Positions 17,075 through 26,999 of a stretch of DNA of 32,916 bases are shown one piece after another. Both the position numbers and the translations under genes were made by a program. The first letter of the stretch is position 1. Each line of letters starts with the position of its first letter. The notes under the pieces are model-generated. The model had not been told where the DNA came from and made no database searches. It saw only the letters and a list, made by a program, of their open reading frames with translations. The DNA is from Candidatus Gastranaerophilales bacterium. GTDB lineage: Bacteria; Cyanobacteriota; Vampirovibrionia; Gastranaerophilales; Gastranaerophilaceae. The DNA lies in contig CANQLG010000022.1 in assembly GCA_947624645.1 (NCBI GenBank), positions 1 through 32,916 on the forward strand, in the 5' to 3' direction.

Positions 17075-18226
17075 TTGCCGAAACAAATTTATAATTATTC
17101 ATACAACACAGACTTATACACAAATATGTATGAGCAATATTATTTTAAGAATACTCCCGTAAAACGGCTTAAACCCGTTTCAAGAAAAATAAAGAAGAAA
17201 AAGTCGTCAAATAATATATTATTGTATCTCTTTATCGGAATTTTAATGTTTTATATACTGCCGTTTTCTTTCAAATCTTTTGTTGCAGGTGTTCTTCCGC
17301 CCTCAAAAAAGGTTATTTTAAATGTGAATTATAATCAACTTATGTATCCGACAAGAGTTTATCTTAATCAGGATTTATTTTTGGGCAAGTTTGTAATTAA
17401 AGAACAAAAATATAAAAAACCTTTAATGATTGATATTAAAGAATCTAAAGAACGTATAGGATTAAAAAAAGGTTTAATTGCTCTGTCTAAACAATATCCT
17501 AAAATACGGCCGGCAATATACGTATGGGAATATGACGATAAATCTTTTGTAAATATTAATGCTGATGTGGCATATCCTGCTGCAAGTATTATAAAACTTC
17601 CGATTTTAATTGAGATGTTTAGAGATATAGACTCCGGAAAATTTTCTTTAAACGATACTATGGTTTTAGAAGACTATTATAGAGCATCAGGCTCAGGAAA
17701 ACTTCAGTATTCTCAAGGCGGTGTAGCACATACAATGGATTATCTCGCAAGAATAATGATTCAAAATTCAGATAATTCTTCCACAAATATGATAATGTCT
17801 AAAATCGGCGGGATGCCAGAAATGAACAGAGCTATGAAAAGCTGGGGATTAAAAACAACCAGAATTAACGAATGGCTGCCTGACCTTAAAGGTACAAATA
17901 TTACAACCGCACGTGAAATGGCTAAAATGCTTTATAACATTGATTCCACTTCAATACTTACCAATGATTCGAAACGTCAAATTGCGGATTATTTATCTCA
18001 TGTCAAAAATAATCGTTTACTTCAGGCAGGTTTACCTCCTCAGGCTATTTTACTTCATAAAACCGGTGATATCGGCTTTATGCTCGGTGATGCAGGACTT
18101 GTTAAAACCGCTAACGGGAAAAAATATCTCGTCGTAATTTTGGTTATAAGACCTTATAATAATCTTCAGGGTAAAGACTTTATTGTCAAAGCTTCCGATA
18201 TGATTTATAAAAATATGTCTTATTAA
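17075..18226 (+). CDS. Membrane-anchored class A beta-lactamase-like serine hydrolase
   Basis: The start is TTG at 17075, chosen because AGGGGG lies 6 bp upstream. A basic N-terminal region (~30-45) precedes one membrane helix (~48-68, ILLYLFIGILMFYILPF), so the catalytic domain is probably outside the membrane. The penicillin-recognising fold is shown by S171-I-I-K174 (SxxK, nucleophile), S232-D-N (SDN) and K329-T-G (KTG). In class A enzymes Glu166 and Asn170 lie in ExxLN of the omega loop. Here the aligned segment is W267-L-P-D-L-K, with Leu and Lys at those places and the only Glu (E266) two positions earlier. The enzyme may thus acylate but not deacylate like a resistance enzyme; a peptidoglycan-related or other role is likely. 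True beta-lactamase activity should not be assumed. Confidence 0.88.
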   Translation: MPKQIYNYSYNTDLYTNMYEQYYFKNTPVKRLKPVSRKIKKKKSSNNILLYLFIGILMFYILPFSFKSFVAGVLPPSKKVILNVNYNQLMYPTRVYLNQDLFLGKFVIKEQKYKKPLMIDIKESKERIGLKKGLIALSKQYPKIRPAIYVWEYDDKSFVNINADVAYPAASIIKLPILIEMFRDIDSGKFSLNDTMVLEDYYRASGSGKLQYSQGGVAHTMDYLARIMIQNSDNSSTNMIMSKIGGMPEMNRAMKSWGLKTTRINEWLPDLKGTNITTAREMAKMLYNIDSTSILTNDSKRQIADYLSHVKNNRLLQAGLPPQAILLHKTGDIGFMLGDAGLVKTANGKKYLVVILVIRPYNNLQGKDFIVKASDMIYKNMSY

Positions 18227-18272
18227 CTTTTATTTAGCTCATAAAAAATTTGTAATTATGTTAATTTGTTTT

Positions 18273-18281
18273 TGATATAAT
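18273..18281 (+). promoter_or_regulatory. Extended -10 promoter of the symporter gene
   Basis: TGATATAAT is a full extended -10 element (TGnTATAAT) 21 bp before the ATG at 18303. No clear -35 box is present, as is usual for extended -10 promoters. It suggests transcription separate from the upstream hydrolase gene. Confidence 0.55.
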
Positions 18282-18302
18282 TGTCTTAGGAACAATTATT
18301 TA

Positions 18303-19652
18303 ATGAAAACGTCAAGATTAACTTTATTCATATTTTTAAGTTTAGTTGCAGGAGTGTTTGTTGGTTGGAAATTTCCCTCTGTTGGCAAACAAATGCAGCC
18401 TTTAGCTCACATTTTCTTAAATATGATTAAAATGATAATTGCTCCGTTGTTATTTTCAGTAGTTGTTACAGGGATTGCTTCTCACGGTAACATTAAATCA
18501 TTGGGCAAATTAGGGGCTAAAACTCTTATTTATTTTGCTTGCGCCACATCTTTTGCTTTGGTTATCGGGCTTAGCGTCGGGCTGATATTTAAACCGGGGC
18601 TTGGATTTAAAACGTCCATTTCTCAAAATATGATTGAGACGGCTTCAGTTATGGCTGCTCAAAACTCGCATAATTCCACTATTGATATGCTTGTTAATAT
18701 TTTTCCGACAAGCATTGTCAAATCTATGGCGAACGGTGATTTGCTTCAAATCGTTGTTTTTTCAATATTTTTTGCGTTGGCTATATGCGCAGTCGGGCAG
18801 AAAGCTAAACCGGTTCTTGACTGCATCTCTTCTTTAGCCGAAATTATGTTTAAATTTACACAATTTGTTATGAATTTTGCACCTATCGGTGTTTTCGGAG
18901 CCATATCATATACTATCGCCGAAAGCGGGCTTGGTATTATGTTTAATTATGCCAAAATCATTTTATCTTTGTATTTTGCACTGATATTGTTCCTGTTTGT
19001 TATATTAAATATCGCTTGTAAGATAGTCGGCATTTCCGTACTTTCTTTGCTTAGAGCAATAAGAGAACCTGCTATTTTGGCATTTACCACTTCAACTTCC
19101 GAAGCTGCGCTCCCGCAAGCTATGAAAATTATGGAAAGTTACGGTGTCTCTAAAAATATTGTAGGGTTTGTTATGCCCACAGGTTATACTTTTAACTTAG
19201 ACGGTTCAACTCTTTATCTTGCTTTAGCTATGCTATTTTCACTTCAAATTACGGGGATTGAAGTATCTACTTTTCAAATGCTATTTATTATGGGTACATT
19301 AATGCTTACAAGTAAAGGTATTGCAGGTGTCCCGAGAGTCGCACTTGTTGTTCTCGCAGGCACTCTATCCGGATTCGGTTATCCTATTATCGGCGTTGCT
19401 ATTTTGCTTGGCGTTGACCAAATACTTGATATGGGCAGAACTACCGTTAATCTTATCGGCAATTGTATTGCTACCGTTGTCATTGCGAAATGGGAAAATG
19501 AATTTAATTATACTAAAATGGAACTCTTTAATAAACAATTTAAACGCACAACAAGAGAAGAACTCCAAGTTTACAGCAACGAAATATTATCACGTATTCA
19601 AATTGAAGAACATTCCAAATACGAAAATCTTGATTATAAGGAAAATGTTTAA
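18303..19652 (+). CDS. Dicarboxylate/amino acid:cation symporter (DAACS family)
   Basis: The 449-residue integral membrane protein belongs to the GltP/DctA/GltPh family, which takes up glutamate, aspartate or C4-dicarboxylates with H+ or Na+. Supporting segments are LNMIKMIIAPLLFSVVVTGI (an early helix), the serine-rich hairpin FTTSTSEAALPQAM (tip HP1), MPTGYTFNLDGSTLYLALA (the NMDGT-type motif, here NLDGS) and the HP2 region SKGIAGVPRVALVVLAG. The charged C-terminal tail (~30 residues) is cytoplasmic. Substrate choice between amino acids and dicarboxylates cannot be decided by eye. Its stop lies 1 bp from the stop of the convergent AsmA-like gene. Confidence 0.95.
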   Translation: MKTSRLTLFIFLSLVAGVFVGWKFPSVGKQMQPLAHIFLNMIKMIIAPLLFSVVVTGIASHGNIKSLGKLGAKTLIYFACATSFALVIGLSVGLIFKPGLGFKTSISQNMIETASVMAAQNSHNSTIDMLVNIFPTSIVKSMANGDLLQIVVFSIFFALAICAVGQKAKPVLDCISSLAEIMFKFTQFVMNFAPIGVFGAISYTIAESGLGIMFNYAKIILSLYFALILFLFVILNIACKIVGISVLSLLRAIREPAILAFTTSTSEAALPQAMKIMESYGVSKNIVGFVMPTGYTFNLDGSTLYLALAMLFSLQITGIEVSTFQMLFIMGTLMLTSKGIAGVPRVALVVLAGTLSGFGYPIIGVAILLGVDQILDMGRTTVNLIGNCIATVVIAKWENEFNYTKMELFNKQFKRTTREELQVYSNEILSRIQIEEHSKYENLDYKENV

Positions 19653-19653
19653 T

Positions 19654-22600
19654 CTATAATTCCGAGTTTTTTTTATCGGGAATATTTTCCGTTTGTTCCG
19701 TAATTGCTTTCGGAACTACCCACATAAATGAATTTATTGCATTTAATGAGTTTATGTCTCCATATATATTAACCTTAAAATTATTTGTTTTCTCATCGCT
19801 CTTTTTATATAACTGAGGTATTTTATCAATTATTTCATTTGGTACACTTATTATTGTATTCTTTTTATCTTGTTTCGTATTAACTACATCAGCTAATGAT
19901 ACGTTGCCAAAACTACCCAATTTATTTTTTATTTCGTCGGATATTCGCCCATATATTTCTATATTAGCCTGATTTGTTAACATATTATGTCTGCCTTGCA
20001 TAAACAGGCTCATATTTGTGCCTGTTGTTGTTATCTCATCCGCTATCATATAACCGTTTTCAAAAGTTATATTCCCCGATGATTCTTTAAAATATGAGGT
20101 ATTATCTCTGTGAAGAGTATTTGCCAACGAATTTAATGTTGCATTCAAGATTCCTCGTGATAATAAATTTTGTGCATACAAATAATACTCAAATTTTCCC
20201 AACGTGCCCATTTTTCCGTTTTGAGCGCCATATTGAAGTTTGCCTTTGATGGATTTCAATACCTCATTATATGTGCCTGTCCGCATTGATAGTTGAGCTT
20301 TAAAATTTGCTCTCCCCGCAAGATTATCCTCTATTTTGCATAAGTCATACAAAGAACTTTTAACATCAAGCCCTTGACCTGTCATATCTATATCTATATT
20401 GCCGTAATTAAAGTTATAATCCACTTTTCCGTTTACTTGACCCGCATAGGCATTTGCAGTGATATTTGACAGCTTTATTTTATTATTTTCTACTACAAAA
20501 TCACTTACTATATCTTTTGCTTTTATATCCAACACCTGAAAATTATTAATGGCGACACTGCCTTTTTTTATTGTTACCATTATTTTATGAGGCATATTTT
20601 GCAGATAAAACAACGAATTTAAATCAAGATTTAATGAATTTACTTCCATATTATCTATTACTATATTCTTAAAATCGATGACAGGATTTAATATTGCACT
20701 TATATTGAATGCCGAACCGTTTACTTGTACATCAGGCGCATTAATTTTAATATTATTCGGACTGAAGATTATTTCCATATTTTTCATTGATGTTAGCAGT
20801 TTTTTAATATTATATTTATAAATTTTTGCATTACCCGTTATTTGAGGTTTATCAACAGTATTATTCAAGATTATATCTGCATTTAAGGATATTTCTTCTC
20901 CGCCGAAAAAGTTTGTATTGATACTCAAGGTATTTGGTATTTGCACTCTTAAATCTTTTAACTTTATTGCTTTAGAATTTATTATTTGACCTGCTAAAGC
21001 TATAATTTTGGGGGCATTTTGAATATTTTCATATAAAGATAAATCTTTTAATATTATATTTTCTTGGTTGATTTCCGCATCAACATTCAATACGGACGGT
21101 TTATTTAATAATTCTTTTATTACAAGATAAGATATGTAGTTATCTTTATCAGCTTTTATTTTGGTTTTCACCTTTGATATTTTATCCTTGATGTGGCAGG
21201 TTCCGTCCAAAGTCAATGCACCTATTGCTTTATATGGTTCTTTTATATATTCCGAAAGAATTATGCCCAAATCATTTGAATTTATTTTTCCCGCATAATT
21301 CATATTTACTTCTGCGTTTGTAAGATAATTTTTTATGTCGCCCGATACATTTATCTGCGAATTATTTACATATACAATATTTTGAGGAAGTTTTATTTCC
21401 TTGTCATCAAAAGTAAATTTCAAATCCTTTAAATTTATATTTGTTTTTTTATATTTTGTCGATGCAAAACAGGTTATATCTCCAAAATACTTATCCTTAT
21501 TCGTGTTTATATTTATATCTGCCTGAGAAATACTCACCGGAAGTTTTTGTGTTTTCTCCACAAATACGACTTGTGATAGTTTAGCCTTTGTTTGTGTATT
21601 AACAGACTTATTCAAATTTCCTTTTATGTCTGATTCAAATGATAATTTACCTTTCAAGATATTAACCGGAAGTTCTTTATCTTTTATAAACATTGCAGTT
21701 ACGGCTTTTAAATCCAGATTCTCGGATTGAGCTTTTATATCTGCCGTAACATCAGGATTTATCAACCCCGTTATTTTTATAGGGGTATAATTTACTTTTA
21801 AACCTGCATTTTCTATTTGTATTTTATTATCATTAAAATTTATATCCGCATTGATGCCCGTTATTTTATACGGCAATTTTTCACTTATCACTATTGCATT
21901 TTTAATTTTAGCGCTGCCTTTCGATTTTAATTTCTTAAAATCAGAGTTAACACTAAAGTCCGCATCTAAAATCCCTTTTAAATTAATGTCCTTTAAAGGA
22001 TTATCAATATTTAATATTTTTGTTATTTCACTTGTTATTTTGGTTAAATTAGTCAAATTTGTGTTTGCTGCTTTTGTATGCAGGTCAATATAACGTTTTT
22101 TCCCGTATGCGAATCTGCCGTCTATTTCAACTTTGTCTTTTAATGAAGTATGCAGCACGGAATTTATTTCCGCTTCTTCTCCTTTAAATATTAAATTTAT
22201 ATTGTTATCCTTTAAATAAACATTATCAGCTTTTAATGATAAATCGTTAATTTTTAAATTCCCGTTAATATTATTCTTATCAAGCTTTAATATACCTGAA
22301 ACAGATGCTCTGACATCAGATTCATATATAGATTTAAAAGGAGAAAATGTAAATTTAGATTTTTCACTGCTTAAATCGGATAAAACATCAATATCGTATT
22401 TTATATATTCTTTTTCGTTTTCTAATAAAGCACCCTTTAGCAAAATATGAGCGCTGTCATTTAATTTTAAATTTTTTACAATCAGATTAGGACCTTCCAA
22501 ATAAAAGGTCCTGTTTATGGATTCATCATATATTTTCAGTTTATAATTTTCGCACAGAGTATCAGAAACAACTGCATTTAAGTTAAATCCGCCTGCATTG

Positions 22601-23019
22601 AATGTTTTATCGGGATTAATATATTTTTCAAGCGAAGTTGAAAAATCCTTATATAAAGTAACATTTATTATAGGTCTCGTAAGTTTTGCATTTTTTATTA
22701 CGACCTTTTTAAAAATTAACGGAATTATTTTTATTTTCAGCTCTGTTTCTTTAAGTTTTAAAAAAACTTCTTCATCAGGGTACAATACCAATGTATGATA
22801 CATATATATTTTAAGATACGGGCTAAAAGAATGCCTGAATTCCATATTCTCGCAAGATACTTTAAAACCTGTTTCCTGTTCTATTTGTGTTGTTAATTTT
22901 TCCTTATATTTATTTAAATCAACAACTTTAGGCAAAGTATACAATGCACTGAAATATATACCCGTAAATACTACGGCTGTTATTAAACATCCAAATATTA
23001 TTTTTTTATATATCGACAT
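19654..23019 (-). CDS. Large AsmA-like envelope protein
   Basis: The 1121-residue protein starts with a membrane anchor (residues ~7-29) followed by TLPKVVDLNKYKEKLTTQIE, a typical AsmA N-terminus, and then long beta-rich repeats full of Asn, Lys and Ile of the kind seen in the AsmA/TamB/YhdP group. The C-terminal part holds GKLQYGAQNGKMGTLGK and the DUF3971/AsmA_2-like region ending near NKLGSFGNVSLADVVN. Members of this group are thought to form hydrophobic grooves bridging the inner and outer membrane and to move phospholipids, which implies a diderm envelope. Its ATG is 3 bp after the atpG stop, so it is probably the last gene of the ATP synthase operon. Confidence 0.85.
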   Translation of the reverse strand: MSIYKKIIFGCLITAVVFTGIYFSALYTLPKVVDLNKYKEKLTTQIEQETGFKVSCENMEFRHSFSPYLKIYMYHTLVLYPDEEVFLKLKETELKIKIIPLIFKKVVIKNAKLTRPIINVTLYKDFSTSLEKYINPDKTFNAGGFNLNAVVSDTLCENYKLKIYDESINRTFYLEGPNLIVKNLKLNDSAHILLKGALLENEKEYIKYDIDVLSDLSSEKSKFTFSPFKSIYESDVRASVSGILKLDKNNINGNLKINDLSLKADNVYLKDNNINLIFKGEEAEINSVLHTSLKDKVEIDGRFAYGKKRYIDLHTKAANTNLTNLTKITSEITKILNIDNPLKDINLKGILDADFSVNSDFKKLKSKGSAKIKNAIVISEKLPYKITGINADINFNDNKIQIENAGLKVNYTPIKITGLINPDVTADIKAQSENLDLKAVTAMFIKDKELPVNILKGKLSFESDIKGNLNKSVNTQTKAKLSQVVFVEKTQKLPVSISQADININTNKDKYFGDITCFASTKYKKTNINLKDLKFTFDDKEIKLPQNIVYVNNSQINVSGDIKNYLTNAEVNMNYAGKINSNDLGIILSEYIKEPYKAIGALTLDGTCHIKDKISKVKTKIKADKDNYISYLVIKELLNKPSVLNVDAEINQENIILKDLSLYENIQNAPKIIALAGQIINSKAIKLKDLRVQIPNTLSINTNFFGGEEISLNADIILNNTVDKPQITGNAKIYKYNIKKLLTSMKNMEIIFSPNNIKINAPDVQVNGSAFNISAILNPVIDFKNIVIDNMEVNSLNLDLNSLFYLQNMPHKIMVTIKKGSVAINNFQVLDIKAKDIVSDFVVENNKIKLSNITANAYAGQVNGKVDYNFNYGNIDIDMTGQGLDVKSSLYDLCKIEDNLAGRANFKAQLSMRTGTYNEVLKSIKGKLQYGAQNGKMGTLGKFEYYLYAQNLLSRGILNATLNSLANTLHRDNTSYFKESSGNITFENGYMIADEITTTGTNMSLFMQGRHNMLTNQANIEIYGRISDEIKNKLGSFGNVSLADVVNTKQDKKNTIISVPNEIIDKIPQLYKKSDEKTNNFKVNIYGDINSLNAINSFMWVVPKAITEQTENIPDKKNSEL

Positions 23020-23022
23020 AAT

Positions 23023-23943
23023 CTATTTATTTAAAGCGACAGTACCGCCCACTATTTCCGTTAACTCTTGAGTTATCATAGCTTGACGTGCTTTATTATA
23101 ATCTACCGTTAATTTTTCAATCATTTCTTCCGCATTATCACAAGCGGCAGACATAGCAGTCATTCTTGATGCCAACTCACTTGCTATTGATTCTAGCATA
23201 GCTTGAAATATTATACTTGATATAAATAGAGGAACTAACTCGGATAAAACGGAAGGAACGCTCGGTTCTATCTCCATATCGTTAAATTCTTCTTTTGTAT
23301 AATCGTAATCCAACTCATCCAAGGGGAGAATATCCCATTTTTCAACGGAATAAGACATTAAATTTCTGAATCGTGTGGTTATAATCTCCATTGAATCAAT
23401 ATCACCGTTTACAAACGCCCTTGCCATATCTGAAGCAACCAGCATTGCATGTGAAGAATTTGGAGTTTCACTAAAGTTTAAATATGTTTGAGTAATTTTA
23501 AATCCGTAATCGTCGGTTAATCTTTTAAGTGCGCTGTATCCCTTTTGACCTATAATAAATAATTCACACTTTATACCTTTTTCTTTGTATTCTTGAATTG
23601 TTTTTACGGTATATCTCACTACATTGGCATTAAAAGCTCCCGATAAGCCTTTATTTGATGTCATAACAATAATTCCTACCGTTTTTATCGGTCTTTCGGA
23701 TAAGAGTATAGGGAAATTATTAATAGGCTCTTTAAAATCAGTTTGTTCCGGTTCTATATCGTTTAGTGAGTGTAATAACCTGTAAAACATTTTTTCAAGT
23801 TCATAAGTAAAAGGTCTTGAAGCTTTTACTTTATTCTCAAACTTTTTGACCTTTGCAGATGCAACCATTTTCATGGCACGTGTAATTTTTTGCGTACTTT
23901 TTATGGAATTTATTCTTGTTCTTATTTTTTTTAAATTTGCCAT
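23023..23943 (-). CDS. atpG: ATP synthase F1 gamma subunit
   Basis: Gamma is the rotating central stalk of F1. The 306-residue protein begins with NLKKIRTRINSIKSTQKITR and ends with ARQAMITQELTEIVGG, both family hallmarks (long N- and C-terminal coiled-coil helices). Although the operon is cyanobacterial in order, the ~35-residue regulatory insertion found in cyanobacterial and chloroplast gamma is missing: the chain runs directly from DILPLDELDYDYTKEEFNDM to the last helix. It lies 11 bp after atpA and 3 bp before the AsmA-like gene. Confidence 0.97.
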   Translation of the reverse strand: MANLKKIRTRINSIKSTQKITRAMKMVASAKVKKFENKVKASRPFTYELEKMFYRLLHSLNDIEPEQTDFKEPINNFPILLSERPIKTVGIIVMTSNKGLSGAFNANVVRYTVKTIQEYKEKGIKCELFIIGQKGYSALKRLTDDYGFKITQTYLNFSETPNSSHAMLVASDMARAFVNGDIDSMEIITTRFRNLMSYSVEKWDILPLDELDYDYTKEEFNDMEIEPSVPSVLSELVPLFISSIIFQAMLESIASELASRMTAMSAACDNAEEMIEKLTVDYNKARQAMITQELTEIVGGTVALNK

Positions 23944-23954
23944 TTTTTTCCCGA

Positions 23955-25475
23955 TTATTGTTTAAAGAAATTAGTTTTAAAGTTTATTATATTATTTTTC
24001 AAATCTGCCATATCTCTGTCAGTAAGTTTTTCACCCTTATTAAGTCTGTCGGATAAATCTTTCAAATTTGCATCAAAGAAATCAAACCAACCGAGTTTAA
24101 AGTCTTTAATTCCCGAATTATCAATATCATCTAAAAGCCCTTCGTTTGCGGCAAAAAGAATACTAACCTGCTTAGCAACGCTTAAAGGAGAGTATTGCGG
24201 CTGTTTTAGCACTTCCGTTAACTTTTGACCTCTTGTAAGCTGGTCTTTTGTTGCTTTATCCAAATCGCTTGCAAACTGTGCAAAAGCTTCAAGTTCTCTA
24301 TATTGTGCCAAATCCAATCTTAATTTACCTGCTACCTGTTTTATAGCTTTTGTTTGAGCTGCACCGCCGACACGAGATACCGAAATTCCGGCATTTATTG
24401 CAGGTCTTACCCCCGAATTAAATAAACCCGATTCTAAAAATATCTGTCCGTCTGTAATTGAAATAACGTTAGTCGGGATATATGCGGAAACGTCACCCGC
24501 CTGTGTTTCAATAATAGGGAGTGCGGTAATACTGCCTCCGCCTAGTTCATCATTTAACTTACAAGCCCTTTCTAAAAGTCTGGAATGTAAATAAAATACA
24601 TCACCGGGGTACGCTTCACGACCTGACGGACGTTTTAATAATAAACTCATTGCCCTATATGCTTGTGCGTGTTTAGAAAGGTCATCATATATTATAAGAC
24701 AGTGTTTTCTTTGTTCCATAAATTCTTCTGCAATAGCACAGCCTGCAAACGGTGCTATATATTGCATAGGTGCAGACTCGTTAGCAGGAGCAGAAACTAT
24801 TATTGTATATTCCATAGCACCATAATTTTCAAGAGTTTTCGCCAATTGTGCAACGGTAGAAGTCTTTTGACCTATTGCAACATATATGCAGATAACATCT
24901 TTACCTTTTTGATTTATTATTGTATCAATAGCAATAGCAGTTTTACCTGTTTGACGATCACCGATTATAAGTTCTCTCTGCCCCCTACCAATAGGCGTTA
25001 AAGCATCTATGGCAGTTAAACCCGTTTGTAATGGTTCAAATACTGATTTTCTCGTTACAATACCGGGGGCAACTCTTTCTATCGGACGTGTTTTTTCATA
25101 ATGAATATCTCCGTTTCCATCCACGGGTACTCCTGTCGGATCTATTATTCTGCCCAATAATCCTTCTCCCACGGGCACTGATGCAATTCTGCCTGTCGTT
25201 CTTACACTCATTCCCTCTTTTATATGAGTATAGTCACCTAATATTACTACTCCGACATTATCTTCTTCAAGATTTAACACGATTCCCAATGTACCTTTTC
25301 CGTCATCAAATTCCACAAGTTCTGATGCCATTGCATCACTTAAACCGTATATTCTTGATATACCATCCGCTACTTCTAAGACGGTACCTGTATTTTTCAC
25401 TTCTAATTTTGTTTCGTAGTTTTGTAATTTTTCTTTTATTACCGCCGTAATTTCATCAGGATTAATCGTTACCAT
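23955..25475 (-). CDS. atpA: ATP synthase F1 alpha subunit
   Basis: Alpha forms the non-catalytic nucleotide sites of the F1 hexamer. The 506-residue protein has the P-loop GDRQTGKT at residues 172-179, [20 protein letters not shown], and the family signature [17 protein letters not shown]. Length and order are standard. The ATG lies within the end of atpH (14-bp overlap), so the two are translationally coupled. Confidence 0.98.
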   Translation of the reverse strand: MVTINPDEITAVIKEKLQNYETKLEVKNTGTVLEVADGISRIYGLSDAMASELVEFDDGKGTLGIVLNLEEDNVGVVILGDYTHIKEGMSVRTTGRIASVPVGEGLLGRIIDPTGVPVDGNGDIHYEKTRPIERVAPGIVTRKSVFEPLQTGLTAIDALTPIGRGQRELIIGDRQTGKTAIAIDTIINQKGKDVICIYVAIGQKTSTVAQLAKTLENYGAMEYTIIVSAPANESAPMQYIAPFAGCAIAEEFMEQRKHCLIIYDDLSKHAQAYRAMSLLLKRPSGREAYPGDVFYLHSRLLERACKLNDELGGGSITALPIIETQAGDVSAYIPTNVISITDGQIFLESGLFNSGVRPAINAGISVSRVGGAAQTKAIKQVAGKLRLDLAQYRELEAFAQFASDLDKATKDQLTRGQKLTEVLKQPQYSPLSVAKQVSILFAANEGLLDDIDNSGIKDFKLGWFDFFDANLKDLSDRLNKGEKLTDRDMADLKNNIINFKTNFFKQ

Positions 25476-26034
25476 ATCTGTTTCCCTTTGTTAATTCTTT
25501 TTTCATGTTATCAAATTTATATTTTAAACTAAAATCAAGAGTATTATCGTCTATTTCTATTATAAGCCCGCCTATTATATCGGGATTTATTATATATTTC
25601 GGAGCAATTGTTTTTGATAATTTTTGGTTTAATTTTTCCGTTATTCTGCTTTTTTGAATTTCATCAAGTTCAACAGCAGACGTAATAACCGGAGTAGCTA
25701 CGTTATTTAACTTATTATATGCATAAATATATTGATTTAATGATTCATCAAATGCATTAATTCTGTTATTTTCAAGTAACAGCAGAAGAAAATCCAATGT
25801 TATTTTGTCAATTCTATTTTCCAACAGTCTATTAATAATATCTTTTTTATCTTCAAGCCTAATGACAGGATTTTTAAGGACATCTGACAATTGAGCATTG
25901 GTATGAATCAGCTCTTGGATAAACAACAAGTCTTCAAGCACTTTATCTGCCAAATTTTGTTCTTGTGCCGATTGGAGCAGCGCTTTTGAATATGTTTTTG
26001 CTATTTTTAATTGTTTTATATCTGCGGTTATCAT
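25462..26034 (-). CDS. atpH: ATP synthase F1 delta subunit
   Basis: Delta joins the peripheral stalk to the top of F1. The 190-residue protein has the N-terminal helical bundle ([30 protein letters not shown]) and the C-terminal region [20 protein letters not shown] typical of the delta/OSCP family. It overlaps the b gene by 4 bp (ATGA) and atpA by 14 bp. Confidence 0.95.
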   Translation of the reverse strand: MITADIKQLKIAKTYSKALLQSAQEQNLADKVLEDLLFIQELIHTNAQLSDVLKNPVIRLEDKKDIINRLLENRIDKITLDFLLLLLENNRINAFDESLNQYIYAYNKLNNVATPVITSAVELDEIQKSRITEKLNQKLSKTIAPKYIINPDIIGGLIIEIDDNTLDFSLKYKFDNMKKELTKGNRYGND

Positions 26035-26522
26035 AATTGTACCCTGTCAAGCTCATTTATAGCTTCATCAATATAAATATTATGAAGTTCTTTATTATCT
26101 TTCAACTGATTTTCGGCATTTTCTCTTGCTATATCCACCGATTTCTCCGTTATTGCACTTATTAATTTTGACTGAAATTTTTTTGTTTCCAGATTCAACA
26201 ACCTGTGAGCATTGATTTTAATATCATTTTTCTGTTCTTCAATCTCTTTTTCTATTTTTCGCTTTAAATTTTCTACATTGCCTCTTGTATCAGACTTTAT
26301 TTTTTCAATAGTTACGGGAAGATTGTTATATTCATCACTTATTTTATAATAGATATTACTTTTAGCTTTTTCTTCTTGTTTTGCGGTTTCAATATAATCC
26401 TTAATTTCCCGTCTGACCTGTTCTATCTTAGACATAATATCAAATTTATATATAAAATAAATCGCCATCCCAAGAACGATTAGGAAATTTATGGTATTTG
26501 ATTTTAACAAAATATCAAACAT
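26031..26522 (-). CDS. atpF: ATP synthase F0 b subunit
   Basis: The 163-residue protein has an N-terminal membrane helix (~10-28, TINFLIVLGMAIYFIYKF) and a long, highly charged coiled coil, which form one half of the peripheral stalk. Sequence similarity to the family is low, as usual for b. Its place right after the b' gene (3-bp gap) and before atpH (4-bp overlap) supports the call. Confidence 0.9.
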   Translation of the reverse strand: MFDILLKSNTINFLIVLGMAIYFIYKFDIMSKIEQVRREIKDYIETAKQEEKAKSNIYYKISDEYNNLPVTIEKIKSDTRGNVENLKRKIEKEIEEQKNDIKINAHRLLNLETKKFQSKLISAITEKSVDIARENAENQLKDNKELHNIYIDEAINELDRVQL

Positions 26523-26525
26523 ATC

Positions 26526-26990
26526 CTAATTGCCCTCTCTGATTTGTGATTTATCTATATGAGAAGCATCAATATTATCTCCTAACAGTTTATAAGAAAT
26601 TCCTTTAGCCAAATCAACAATGTTATCTTTTAGAAGTTCTTTAGCATCAATGGCAGAATTTCTAAGTTCTTCTTTTTCTTTAGCAATATTGCCGAAAAAT
26701 TCTTCCCTGTACTCAGCAATGGCTTGTGTACGTTGAAGTTTAAATTCTTTAGTTTTCTCGGCAATAACAGCTTGCGCTTCATCTCGGGATTTTTTCAGTC
26801 CTTCTTGAGTTTCTTTAAGCAATTTATCTGACAATTTCTGAATAGTCTCAGCAGATTCATATATCTTTGCCACACGAGTATCTCTTGCACTCATAGCGCA
26901 ATAAATAGGATAGAAAAAATGATCATCCATTTTTCTGAGAAAAACTATGAAACTGATTATAGCTATAATAAATGTTGCATCAAATTCCAT
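26526..26990 (-). CDS. atpF': ATP synthase F0 b' subunit
   Basis: A second b-type stalk subunit: FDATFIIAIISFIVFL at the N-terminus (the FDAT start of cyanobacterial and chloroplast b'), then FFYPIYCAMSARDTRV, then a charged coiled coil to residue 154. Two different b proteins that pair as a heterodimer are typical of cyanobacteria, chloroplasts and some alphaproteobacteria. It lies 9 bp after the c-subunit gene. Confidence 0.93.
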   Translation of the reverse strand: MEFDATFIIAIISFIVFLRKMDDHFFYPIYCAMSARDTRVAKIYESAETIQKLSDKLLKETQEGLKKSRDEAQAVIAEKTKEFKLQRTQAIAEYREEFFGNIAKEKEELRNSAIDAKELLKDNIVDLAKGISYKLLGDNIDASHIDKSQIREGN

Positions 26991-26999
26991 AACCTGAGC

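Noticed and set aside
17075-18226. Call as an antibiotic-resistance beta-lactamase
   Set aside because: The omega-loop Glu and Asn of class A enzymes are not conserved, so resistance cannot be claimed from the fold.
19659-19683. Hairpin ATTCCGA...TCGGGAAT as terminator between the symporter and AsmA-like genes
   Set aside because: The stem has a bulge, the T-run is in the loop rather than after the stem, and it lies within AsmA-like coding sequence.
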